From the NCBI GenBank assembly GCA_000697665.1, contig KL197720.1, positions 417,083 to 481,082 on the forward strand: a DNA stretch of 64,000 nt, read 5' to 3'. The notes beneath the pieces were generated by a model. That model was not told the DNA's origin. It did not search any database and worked only from the letters and a program-made list of their open reading frames with translations. The DNA comes from Jaapia argillacea MUCL 33604. Lineage: Eukaryota > Basidiomycota > Agaricomycetes > Jaapiales > Jaapiaceae. The position numbers and the translations under genes are program-made. This document shows, piece by piece, positions 35,998 to 46,584 of this stretch (position 1 is its first letter; the number at the start of each line of letters is the position of its first letter).

Positions 35998-37140
35998 ACG
36001 ATGAATGCTCTTGGAGGGTAAAGCTATCCTTGCTGTGTTCACTGTTTTACTGCTGAGGCGGCAGTCTCACCTCTCATTTCATCTGTATATCATTCATTGT
36101 ACCCAATAGGCGTTGCATACCTCGCATCTATGTTTTGTTTTAGAGATATCATACTTGTCATTTTGTTTACACAACACGTTACGCTGTTATTCCAAGTCTT
36201 TCCGATGGTCGCCCTATAGTCCATCTCGGCGTTCTATTTCGTGTGTGCTCAAGTATGGGATAGTCTACCACAGCCACTGTGCCTGTGTCCCTTGGGAGGG
36301 GTTGTGCCCGGACCAATACGTGGTAGAAAGTTAGTTCGCAAATGTATCAGGATAGATTACAAGGAGAAATCCGCAAACTGAGGAGCCGACCCGATTCTTG
36401 ATTCGGAGGCAAGGAGGGTGGATTGCTTCCTCGTACGGCGTCGAGGTTACTGAGGGCGGGTAAGGGCGATCGAGGTGAGTGAAGACCCGGGGGTGGCGGA
36501 CTTGTGACCAACGCACCTTTTGAACACTTGAACACCTGCTTCCTTCCAAAACTTGATAACGCAGCATTCCCAACCAGCCCAATGTCATCGGCGGGTATAC
36601 GCCCGCCCCTCTTTATCGTTCGGTATCATACTTGCCAGTTCTGTGGACGACTCCTGCCCACTGTTTCGGAGCTGATGGATAAATACATAGAGGGGTCGGG
36701 GCCGTTGCCTAGTTTGGGCAATTGGCGAAGCGGTTCTTGAGTGGATGGCCTGACTTTACCGTGATAGGTGCCCTTGCATTGCGCAACATTTTCTTCCGTG
36801 TGCTCCCCATTGGCGGTGATGAGGAGAGCCGCAGGGTTACGGATTGGTCTAGCGCCGCCACGCTGGCATTTTCTGTCTCCAGGTGTCTCCACCAGTTCCA
36901 CTCCACAAGAAAGCAGTACCCGTTGGGCGCTGGCTTCTTGCCTTGTTCGTCCTTCATTTGAAGTCTTCACGTCAAGAAAGACGGTTCTTTTGATCCGTTG
37001 CCTGCTTGTGATCGGTCGGCGCCGTCTTTGTTTCCCGTTTAATTCAAGCTCTGCGCCACCGCTAGGCTTTGTCTTGTCTTTTTTCTTCATATACCCCACT
37101 CTGCTTTCACTCTAGACGCTCTTCCCCCTGGCCTTACGAC
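35998..37140. other. intergenic, no gene recognised
   Basis: About 1.1 kb. Several frames of 60-157 codons occur on both strands (for example minus 36,626-37,099) but show neither family resemblance nor credible exon partners. Confidence 0.4.
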
Positions 37141-38031
37141 ATGCTTGAGGAGGAGTATTCCCAAGAAGCTCTCCAGCAGCACTACAACAACTCACTCAAT
37201 CGCGTCGCCAACTGGATCGACGCTCAGAACAAGTACGCGAATCGCACAACGATATCAACAATCTCATCATTCGAGTCCCCGGGCGAGCGCTTTACTGGTC
37301 TGCATATCTTCCTTTTTCTTGCCCGTTTGTCATGATGGAATGACCAACAACACCAGACGCTACTTCAAGGCCAAGTCTTTTGCGATCGTCTTTGGCACCC
37401 GAATCATCGCCACGTACATCGTCCGCTTCCAAAGTCCAGCGTGTACTATCGCAAAGTTCGGCTTCTCAGACTCAGGGTGGCCCATCACCAGTACCCAGTC
37501 GTCCTATTGCCGTGCCTCGGACACAGCCCATTCCCCGGGACCGGGGGAGTTCGGCCAGTCAACCATCCGCCCTTGATCAGTCTGGGGGATCTCTTCGTCC
37601 ATCTCGCGATGCATCCCGAAGAGTGTCTCCTCTAGCTTCCTCCTCTGATAGAGAGAAGCCTCTCCCCTCCGTGCGTATCTTTCCGTTTCGATATCTCCGT
37701 TAGCCCCTCACTGAAATTCCTATTGATGGACCAGATCCCCCGCGCTCCATCTCGCGCCCGAGGATCAGTTAACGAAGACGGCGTCCACATCTTTCGGTCA
37801 GCGGAGATCGCCGCCACAGTGAAGGATGAAGAACTATGTAATCCATGTAGCAGAGGTCCTCACTCAATGCCCTGTGCTCACACTGCCAACGGGATAGAAG
37901 TGCAAGTGTGCTCCGTAGGGAGGACAGCGTCGTTATCGAGGAGGGATAAGGAGAAGGATCGGCGTGGTGCTCTGACTGGTACTCGAGAGCAAGGGGGAAG
38001 GAGGAGAAGGGCGAGTGAGAGTAGGAAATGA
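37141..38031 (+). CDS. hypothetical low-complexity protein
   Basis: ATG at 37,141 opens MLEEEYSQEALQQHYNNSLN, a short helical-looking start with amphipathic spacing. An intron from about 37,299 to 37,358 links it to a Ser/Pro/Arg-rich stretch (ATSRPSLLRSSLAPESSPRT onwards). The next donor near 37,672 is plausible, but the downstream frame is unclear: a frame starting at 37,723 encodes a Cys/His-poor basic tail to 38,031, while another frame stops at about 37,770. No domain recognised. The open frame with a sensible intron argues for a real gene; function unknown, and the 3' limits are uncertain. Confidence 0.4.
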
Positions 38032-38439
38032 GGCTGAGGCGTTGCATTGTCTCCGATAAGTTATCTATTTGCCGCTTCTTTCATATCATTGGCATCTTGC
38101 ATTATTTTTTCGGGCATATTACAATATTTATCTCAGGATCCGCGATCCTGCATCTCGTACACTCGTCCATTTCTGGGTAATGCTGTAGATTCTTCCAAAT
38201 GTTGTACAATCTCTACACGGACGGGCATTATAGATCATACATAGTAACATATCTTTCCACATTCCTACTTGACCTCGGTAGCCACACTGAAACACCAACA
38301 TCATCGGACCTCGCTGACGACGACTCTGCTGAAGATCGATACAATGGAGTTCACAAATACAAACAGAACCTAGTGATACAACAGCCCAGGTGGGCTACAG
38401 AGTCTCTGCATGATACATCTCCGCTCCTACCAATGCCCT
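38032..38439. other. tail-to-tail intergenic region
   Basis: No gene recognised; AT-richer than its flanks. Separates the hypothetical gene from the 3' end of monooxygenase 1. Confidence 0.4.
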
Positions 38440-40742
38440 CTAAGCATTTGACAAGATCTTCTTGAAATATCCCTTCAAGCCCTCGACATTTCGAACCATA
38501 GCTCCAACCACCCCATCAGGGCGAACAACAACAAGCTTCATTTCCTTGCGATCAACAGAGTAACCTGCGAACGCATATCCATCTGAATCCTTCAACACGA
38601 AATCTGCGTCACAAGCCAACGGCTCGTCTGTTGGAAGACGGAAGGCACGAGTGGAAGGCATGACGACTGAGGACACCAATCCCTTTGGATACTGTTTGAT
38701 CTGCTTCAGGGTCGGCTCGCTATCCTGGACGGTCGGAACGAAGATGAGGATGGTATGGTGGGTCGCTTTGAATGTCTGGAACAGGCTCATGGTTGGGGAA
38801 GAAGTCGGTGAGCCTTTGAACGCCACCAATCCAGGAGCATCTGGAGCTCTATCGCCAGCACGAACCCTCAAGTGTTCGTGAGGGTCGACCAATCCCACTG
38901 CGTCCTGCCCTTCGAGGGTTCCACGTTCACCCTTGGACTCCTTTGATCCGCCATTGTATTCGTCAACGACGATTGAACTCCAACGGTAGTTGACGCTGAG
39001 CTGGAAAAGCGAGGTGGTACGGACACCGGGCTGATTGGTGGCTTGGTTATCACCCATGGCTTTGAACCCGCCAGTGGAGACAGTGTTAAGGAGAGCTGTG
39101 GTGGTCTTTAACATCTGGGCGATGACTGGCAGGCGCTCTTCCGTGTACGTGGAGAGGAGTGAGGAAGGCGAGAGGTTCTTGCAGACGAGGGACAATTTCC
39201 AGCCTAAATTGAACTGGAGGGGAGTTGAATAACGATAGCGAATAATTTATAAAGGAGAAAACTCACAGCATCCATGACGCTGGAGTTCATGCCCTTTGGG
39301 AGAGAATGTAAGAGAGGGATACTGTGAGATAATATTGGTAAATGTACCTGACCACCAGTTGGGGAATGAACGTGAGCTGCGTCTGTCACAACAGTCAGAT
39401 CTGTGAGAGTGAATGCCTTGGCATATATCATCTTACCTCCTGCGACGAATACTCTCCCATCTCCGAATTTATCAACCATGCGAATGTTGAATCTAGACAT
39501 GTATCATGAGTGTTGTTCCAAGGGCTCTCAGAAATGGCTCAGACTCACCGGTAATGTGAAAGATTGATGATTTCGACCAACTTCAACTCTGGCATGCCTG
39601 TCACACGGTGGATGTACTCTGCGAGAGCGTTAGGATCTGATGCGATTTTGTCATGATCGGTTTGGAGGCCTCCAGCTATCATCCACGATACGTCCGGTCG
39701 CTCAGTGGGGCGTAACGCAAGCCTAAATACGTGGGTGAGAAGTTAATGTCACAATGAGATAGTCAATTGGGAAAGGCGTACGTGTTGGTGGAGAAGTCTC
39801 CCCAACTGTGCCAGAACTAGTCGAAGATTATCAGCAACTCGTCAAGAGTAGTGGGATGATGGGACCTACTTCGTTATCGATTCCCTCAATACGAACCTCG
39901 CCAAGGACGAGTTGGTCCTCCCTGGTTTCGCCAAGGAAGGAAAGTCCAAGTTGCTTCCTTACGATTCCTTCCAAGCGAAGGTTGGTTAGCACCCACAGGC
40001 GACGGTGCATACGACTAACGGACCTTTGCCACCATCAGTTCCGACCAACCAATCCGCCGTTACATTCTCTTCGGTTTCTCGACCATCTGCATCCGTCTTG
40101 ACTATATGCGCCACAACTCGGTCATCGAATTGTTCAAAACTCTTCAACTCAGATCCGAGTTCCACTTTACACCCGTAGTTGGCCAGATGAGAGCGAAGGA
40201 TGTGCTCTGCGTTGCATTGACCAAGCATATATGCGTGGAGCTGGGGGTAGAGTCGGTAAAATGAGTCTACGTCTGCGAGAAAGTTGATCAGGCAAAGGAA
40301 AGGAACCCACTCGTGGGCAAGAAGGGGTTGGGAGCATCGGGGGACAAGGCATGTCAATTTCTTTAAGGACTTTTAACCCGCCACCCACTTCGTGAGCTCG
40401 CATCTTCATGGCAACAGCGCCGGCCTTCAGTGCATCAGGGAGGACGCCCAAAAACTCATAAACCTCCATGGTTCTAGGCTGAGAAATGAGGTCGTAAGTC
40501 AGCGTGCACAGGAAACGGGATGAGACTGTTGCTTCACCATCACGCCCGCCCCTCGTTGACCACTGTGAAACTTGGTCAACTTGTCGATGAGACGAACCGG
40601 GACACCATTTTGCACGAGGGTGAGGGCCAATACGAGCCCAGCCGGGCCAGCGCCGACCTATGACGCTACAATGAGTTGATAGATTAAGGTGAAAGGGGAG
40701 ACGAGGCGGACTGACAATGAGTACGGGAGAGCGAGTTGACAT
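38440..40742 (-). CDS. FAD-dependent group A monooxygenase, copy 1
   Basis: Minus-strand gene starting MSTRSPVLI at 40,742, with an intron before VGAGPAGLVLALTLVQNGVP, the FAD-binding GxGxxG Rossmann motif. Further group A (PHBH/phenol hydroxylase) marks are an Arg in GQCNAEHILRSHL, the DG motif in ADWLVGTDGGKG, and the GD motif in FVAGDAAHVHSPTGGQGMNS, split by an intron. The last exon (39,195-38,440) is C-terminal and ends in a thioredoxin-like domain as in phenol 2-monooxygenase (KDSDGYAFAGYSVDRKEMKL, LVVVRPDGVVGAMV). Uses NAD(P)H and O2 to hydroxylate an aromatic or polyketide-type substrate; the substrate cannot be told. Copy 2 at 46,585-48,849 has the same layout. Several short introns are needed between 39,200 and 40,350; exact borders not all fixed. 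Confidence 0.85.
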
Positions 40743-41339
40743 GGGGATGACAGAGGGGAAGTTGTTGTGTGGATGCCGTGGGATGCGATATATGAAGCGG
40801 ATTCAGCCCTCGGCCAACGCTCCACCACGATAAGCCAGTGGTATCATGTGGATGAAGAATGGGCATGTGCGGCAGTGGGGTTGATCTGACCGACGTGACC
40901 CTTCCGGTTTATCATGAGGAGTCCGACTTTGCATAGAAAAGCACGTCGACTGCAAGGCTATAGAGATGATACAGTAGAGGACATGGTCAATTTGAAAATC
41001 GTCTTGCATAGGTGAGCCAAATTGGCAAAATTCAAGGTTTGGTGAGGGTCGAGCTTATCCTAGAGGAACCATTCAATGGCACATAGATAGATACTCGCTG
41101 GTGGTAGTCCATCAGTAGTTCTGGTACTCGACAGCCTCATGGTCGGTCAAGATTGTTCATTCTTTCAATATCGAATGGGTTGCATGCAACTACAAGATAT
41201 TTTTAATTGTACAATAGGTACACGTACTTATAGAGTGAAACGCGTCACTTGGGACCACCGCCGGCAATTAGAAGGGGGGGGGGGACCGAATTGTCAACGC
41301 CAGTAGCTTGGCAGAACAAACATATGTTACAGTCAGACT
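40743..41339. other. upstream region of monooxygenase 1 and 3' flank of the decayed membrane gene
   Basis: No gene recognised. Contains a run of eleven G at 41,274-41,284. Confidence 0.4.
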
Positions 41340-42538
41340 TTATGGAGGGAGCTCACATGCGTAAGATTCCTTCATCATGATCACCACCAAATAAAAACCT
41401 CCAACTGCTGGCACGGCCAATATGATGGCCACAAGCAGAGTGAAGATGAGACGGACGACTTCACCACACCTGGAATACTTGACGGTAGACGGTGAGAATT
41501 GTGGCGAATTGACAAATAATGTGGCGAAGATCAGGAAGGCAGCTTGTCCTGAAGATAGCCATGCCATCATGACCGCTCTCTCGGTCACCGTGCTCCTCGC
41601 TTCCTTGAAATTGCTGAGTAGGAAGATCACGATGTATGGCAGAGCCAGTGCAATGAGCACAGCACCCCACATAAATAGTATGCGTTGCTTGGGCACATAT
41701 ATGGACTCCATGTGAGCGCCAGGTGGCATCTCGTTCGTATGGTGAAATACGGAATATGTGCCATTCCGCGCGCGCTGAGTCACTGGGGTCATATTGGTGG
41801 TATTTGTATCTCCTGGTGGTCTCTTCGACTTGAACAACAAGGATGCCAGCATCTTCCATCGACAGCGTGGCGAGGGTGAATTCGGTCCAATGCTGTTCTC
41901 TCCATTGCGCCTCCTTTGGACCGCAACTACCTCTCCTCTCGGGGATACCTCCCTTCCCAAGAGGGGGATCCGGTGCTGTGCTTCCGATGGCTCCAATGAA
42001 CGACCCTCCGCGTTTTTCGGCCTCGTCGAGAATGGCAGTTCGGAGAACGTACATGCTGGAGTACTCTCCGACAAGGGCGACGCAGAAGAAGTTTGCCAAT
42101 GACATGAAGGTATACGGGAATACGGACAGGCCGAAAGCTGCATAGCCATATCGATCAAGTTGGTCGCCGCTTGTACGATAGAGGGTAAGGGACGAGTAGA
42201 GGAGTTGGGCAACAGACAGCACCAACTTCACCCAGCTCTGAGACCTGGACACGTAGATCGCCTGGTTGGCGCGGGTGCCAAATGGGAAATACTCCGGCAG
42301 GGTCCTGACGTTCGGATAGGCTAGCTGATAACCTTCCGGGAGGTCGGGGTCGCCATGAATACCTAGATGGGGACGAATTTCCCCATCGTCGTCACCATCC
42401 CTTGTCCAAAGTTGAATGGTGGCTGATGGGTAATCCTGAGGTTATCGGAGAGCAAATGAGAGGGGCATCCGGTGCCGCTAAAGCAGCAGGAATCCTGATG
42501 CTTGCGAATGCGATGGCTGTAACACCGGTGAGGGTCAT
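41340..42538 (-). pseudogene. decayed copy of a polytopic membrane protein gene
   Basis: Parallels the intact gene at 43,911-45,547. An ATG at 42,538 opens MTLTGVTAIAFASIRIPAA, a signal-peptide-like start matching MTLRSVVCVAALCI of the intact copy. The section coding the next hundred or so residues (TTWADLLIFF to the first intron) is missing, and the frame reaches a TGA soon after. Downstream, LPEGYQLAYPNVRTLPEYFP to SRSQSWVKLVLSVAQLLYS and YGYAAFGLSVFPYTFMSLAN match the paralogue well. Near 41,742 the reading frame shifts by one between IFRIS and the following membrane helices (ILFMWGAVLIALALPYIVIF). Both frames stay open for a long way, so the shift is young or an assembly error; the internal deletion argues for real loss. 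Confidence 0.7.
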
Positions 42539-42599
42539 CGGGAAAGATTTTTGGGGAACCGAGACTTTGCCCAGTTACTTGTAGTGCTGCGAGGAACGG

Positions 42600-43400
42600 T
42601 TTGATGCTTTCTTGGTTACAATTTCACCCGCCCCGAACGGATGATGGGCGAAGGGCATCGATCCGTTAGCGCATAAAAGTTTAGTGCGCCAGAGGAGGGC
42701 GGCAATCTGGATTCTGGAATGTCAGGCGGACCACATCAAGAACATATGGAGTTTGCGAGAGCAAGAGATGGGAGATAGTACAGTTCTCGTGCTATCGTAG
42801 GCGCCAAATTATAGCCCACCTTGAGAGATGAATATGCAATACTATTGCACTGTCCCCAAGCTGCCAAGTGAAACGGCGCCAGAGCGGTGTTGTGGCATGA
42901 TCATGATGACCATTCTAGCTCCCAGGCACAGAAATTCATCCTAACGTGGAGCGGGGAAGTCGATAACAGGTCCAAACCGGCGCACAAGTCGCACAAGGTT
43001 CGTCAGGCGGGCGCCTACACTTGCACTTGCAATCCAGAAGTTTGCTGAGCTCCGTGAGGAGCGGGAAGATAGCAAATTATCGACAGCAGGATTTTAACCC
43101 AGTTTCCGACGACTGGTGTGCCGAAGTGAAAGAAGAAGAGAATAAAACAAGCCGCCTACAGAACGAAGTCGCGTCACACGTCACGCTACCTCGCATGGAG
43201 AGTCAGAACTGTCCACAGCTCGCCAGAGCAAGAACTTGAATGTCCCGACGTAACTTAGTAGAAAGTAGTCTATTTAACGAGGACGGAAGTATCGAGGAGC
43301 ATTTATGATGATGATGGGATTATTCTTCGTGGGGGAATTAATTCCATGTCGTGTTTATTGGAGAGGACGAGATAATAACTCGATGGCAGATAATTGGTCT
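42600..43400. repeat. duplicated upstream block, copy A
   Basis: About 800 bases upstream of the decayed membrane gene are clearly homologous to 45,690-46,460. Identical stretches include TTTCACCCGCCCCGAACGGA, GGAGTTTGCGAGAGCAAGAG and CAGGCGGACCACATCAAGAA. The homology exceeds that of the damaged coding part. No protein frame is shared between the copies, so it is read as a promoter region rather than a coding gene. Confidence 0.75.
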
Positions 43401-43910
43401 GCATCTACTCCTTGTCGGTTTTGTTCCATACTGATAGGGTTCGATTGTCAGGCTCGGTTACCAGGGGATATCGCAGCTGAAGAGGAAGCGGGAGGCTTCC
43501 AACTTGAAGCTCGGCGTTGGCACTAATGAAAAAGCATACATTTATATTGTACAAAGATTGGTACAGATTGGCACAGATTGGTACAGAAAGATCAGTAGCC
43601 AAAGAGCTCAGATCGAGTGTAGAAAAGCGTGGATACAATTACAAGGGGAAAGAAACCACGGAGCACACATCCAATCAGCAGTGCATGTGCAGGTACGGAC
43701 ATTGTTTCAAATAAAATCTGCGACATGACAAACAACGACAGTACACATACAACGTACGATATTAGTAGGGAACTGGTATAACGGACAGGGCATTCCAGGA
43801 GTTCAGTAAAGACGCAACAAGATCTAGAAGAGTCTGTAGGATGATTCAGTGCGCAATGGCTGGACATAAAGAGGGAAACGGGCCGAGCGAGGAATTGACC
43901 AGATCGTACC
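43401..43910. other. 3' flank of the intact membrane gene
   Basis: No gene recognised. Contains the small tandem repeat at 43,557-43,586. Confidence 0.4.
43557..43586 (+). repeat. short tandem repeat, three 10-base units
   Basis: Units ATTGGTACAG, ATTGGCACAG and ATTGGTACAG lie head to tail. Probably slippage; no function seen. Confidence 0.8.
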
Positions 43911-45547
43911 TCACGACGGTGACTTGGAGAGGGAACAAGAACCAAACTCCATCAACATCTTCCCCACCATAACAAATCCGCCAATGGGAGGGATAGCGAA
44001 AAGCAGCGACACGAGAGACACTCCGACAACCAGGTAAGGATCCGCAGTGGATATGGCGAGTGAGGGAAAATCCACAACTATGAAGGCAAAAAAGAGGAAG
44101 ACAACTTGGCCCGAAGATACCCAAGCCATCATCCAAAATCGTTCGGAGACCGTGCTCCCTCCCTTGTGGAAGCCGCTGAGTTTGTATATGACGATGTATG
44201 GCAATATGAATGCGAGAGGGATGATGCAGAGTATCAGGGATACTATGAAACCTCCGAGGCCCGTATCATTGGTGGAGATGTAGCCACCTGGTGGAATAGT
44301 ATTCTGATTTGAGTTTTGAGAGATCCGGAAGATGTATTCGGTGGCAGGTGCACCAGATTCCGAATCTTTAGGAGTTGGGAGATACCTGAAATTGCGAGTG
44401 GTGCTGCCGACTTTGATAACTAAGACCTTCTCGAGGAGGGAGTGGTCACCAGCGGAAGGTCCGGCAATTTCCATGGATATCGTCGCCCGAGAAAACTCTG
44501 CCCAACTTTTCCTGGCTTTTACCATTTTCTCATCATTCCCTTCATCTGACACGGCCAGATCTCCTCCCTTCTCCCCATCAGCCAGCGATCCATCTTCGCC
44601 ATTTCTATCCTCTCCCTTGATGCTACCAATCGCCCCAAGGAATACCCCTCCCCGTAGTTTGGCCTCACGCATGACAGCTGTGCGGAGCATGTACAAATGC
44701 GTATACTCCCCCACCACTCCGATGCAGATGAAATTTGCCAATGACATGAATGCATATGGAAATACAGACAGCCCAAAAGCTGCGTATCCGAATCGTTCAA
44801 GTTGGTTTCCTCGCGTACGATAGATGGTGATGATCGAATAGACGAGCTGGGCAACGGATAGGGCCATTTTTACGTAGCTTTGTGAGCGGGAGAGAACGAT
44901 GGATTTATTGATGGCGGAGCGGAAGGGGAAGTATTGCCTGAGGATGTCGGAGTTTGGTATTGCGACTTTGTAGCCGGGTGGTAGCACTATGCCACCATGG
45001 ATCTTAAGGTTACGATGATCAACTATTGTCGTGGCATTGGAAGATTGAACTTGGATTTGAGCCGTAGGGAGGGAGCTTGAGGTGAATGAGTGCTGAAGTC
45101 GCGTTGGGAGGTAAAACGAGAACCTTACCTGCCATCGCTGGCTTGGTGGAAGTTGTCCGGTAGCTTGACGTATATCTCTTCGGGCTGGGTGGACGGCTCC
45201 CATTGCTCTGATCGACAAACCACCAACAGCGCAGCACGAGCAGAGGCCTTTTCAAGGTCACCGCTCTCGGAAGTGAAATGCCGAAAAACCAATCCCATAG
45301 ACTTACCAAGTCCAGCAAATGGTAGAAGGAGACCAATAACACCCCATGCCACCGTGTCGTACCACGGTACTCCTGGGACGGAGGGGATGGTGGCTGCGTG
45401 TGCGAAGTAATTTGTTCCGAAGAAGATGAGGAGATCGGCCCAGGTAGTTGGAGAACAGACGAGGACGGCGGCCCTAATTGGTAGCGCTAGGGTTGGGACG
45501 ACTAGGATACACAAGGCGGCCACGCAGACCACTGATCGCAGAGTCAT
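43911..45547 (-). CDS. polytopic membrane protein of a mushroom-type uncharacterised family
   Basis: Exons 45547-45129 and 45075-43911 give 527 residues. Residues 1-22 (MTLRSVVCVAALCILVVPTL) look like a signal peptide, followed by CSPTTWADLLIFFGTNYFAHAA and a first helix (DTVAWGVIGLLLPFAGLGKS). Further helices occur at VKMALSVAQLVYSIITIY, RFGYAAFGLSVFPYAFMSLAN, GLGGFIVSLILCIIPLAFIL, VFLFFAFIVVDFPSLA and VVGVSLVSLLFAIPPIGGFV, with a long charged loop between (GEDRNGEDGSLADGEKGGD). An upstream ATG at 45,637 would add 30 residues; the inner Met was chosen because it opens a clean signal peptide. No biochemical function is known to me. It lies between two monooxygenase genes and next to its own decayed copy. 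Confidence 0.75.
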
Positions 45548-45689
45548 GGTGGGAGGGGGAATGAGGAGGGAAGAGAACGTCAGGGTATTCCAACAGACAT
45601 TAAGTAGTCGCCAGCGGTGAGGATGGCCGTCCAGCAATCTGTTTCATGTTGTACTATTCTATTGTTTGATTAACAGCGATCAGTGAACC

Positions 45690-46460
45690 TTCTTCAAGGC
45701 TCTCGGTTACATTTTCACCCGCCCCGAACGGATGATAGGCGAAGAGTGTCGACCCATTTGCGCATAAAAGCTTGGCGCATCAGGGGAGGCGGCATTCTGC
45801 ATTCTAGAAGGGATATCAGGCGGACCACATCAAGAATGGATGGAGTTTGCGAGAGCAAGAGATGGGAGTTAGTGCAGTTCTCGTGTTATTGTGAGTGCCA
45901 AAGAAAGTATAGCCCACCTTGCGAGCTGCATGCATGATACGACGCATGTGCATCAACCTGCCAAGTGAAGCGGCACCAGAGCGGTGTTGTGGCACAATCA
46001 CGATGATCCTTCCAGCTCCGAGGGACAGAAATTCATTCTAACGTGATGTATTTGGCCAGGGGAGGTCGATAACAGGTCCAAGCCGCACAAGTCGCACAAG
46101 GTTCGTTAGACGTGCACCTGCGCTGGTACTTGCAATCCGGCAACTTGGTGAGATCCGCGAGGAGCGGGGAGATACCAGATCGCCGACAGCACAGGATTTC
46201 AACCCAGTTTTTGACGACTGGTGTGTCTGGTTGCAGAAGAAGAAAATAAAACATGAAATTGAATCTCTGGCTCAGATCACTCCATGTCAACCGTGGCCGC
46301 AGAACCCATCACTGGCAAAGGAAGTCGCGTCACATGTCACGCTAATACCACTCAACTGAGCAATAATTCTCCTTGTCGTAAGGAGAAAGGAGAATAGTTG
46401 ACGAGGACGGAAGCATCAACGAACATTCAATGATGGGATTATCAAGTCGTGTGTATGGGG
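45690..46460. repeat. duplicated upstream block, copy B
   Basis: Partner of 42,600-43,400. It lies between the start of the intact membrane gene and the 3' end of monooxygenase 2, so it is the likely promoter of the membrane gene. Shared blocks continue to GACGAGGACGGAAG near 46,399 (near 43,279 in copy A). The two blocks differ by small indels and one insertion around 46,255-46,320. Confidence 0.75.
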
Positions 46461-46584
46461 ATATTACATTGCACAGGACGACACAAGAACGGGAGAATAA
46501 GATGTCTGCATCAGCCGCGGTCGCAACCCCCTTCCCACCTATAGGTCCAATCCATGGATCATGACCAAAAGGACAAGGCGGCGA

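Noticed and set aside
36626-37099. Minus-strand frame of 157 codons
   Set aside because: No family resemblance, no credible promoter or splice partners, and it overlaps the likely promoter of the gene at 37,141.
41461-42252. Second, separate membrane protein on the minus strand
   Set aside because: It is the front part of the decayed copy read on past the frame shift into a meaningless tail.
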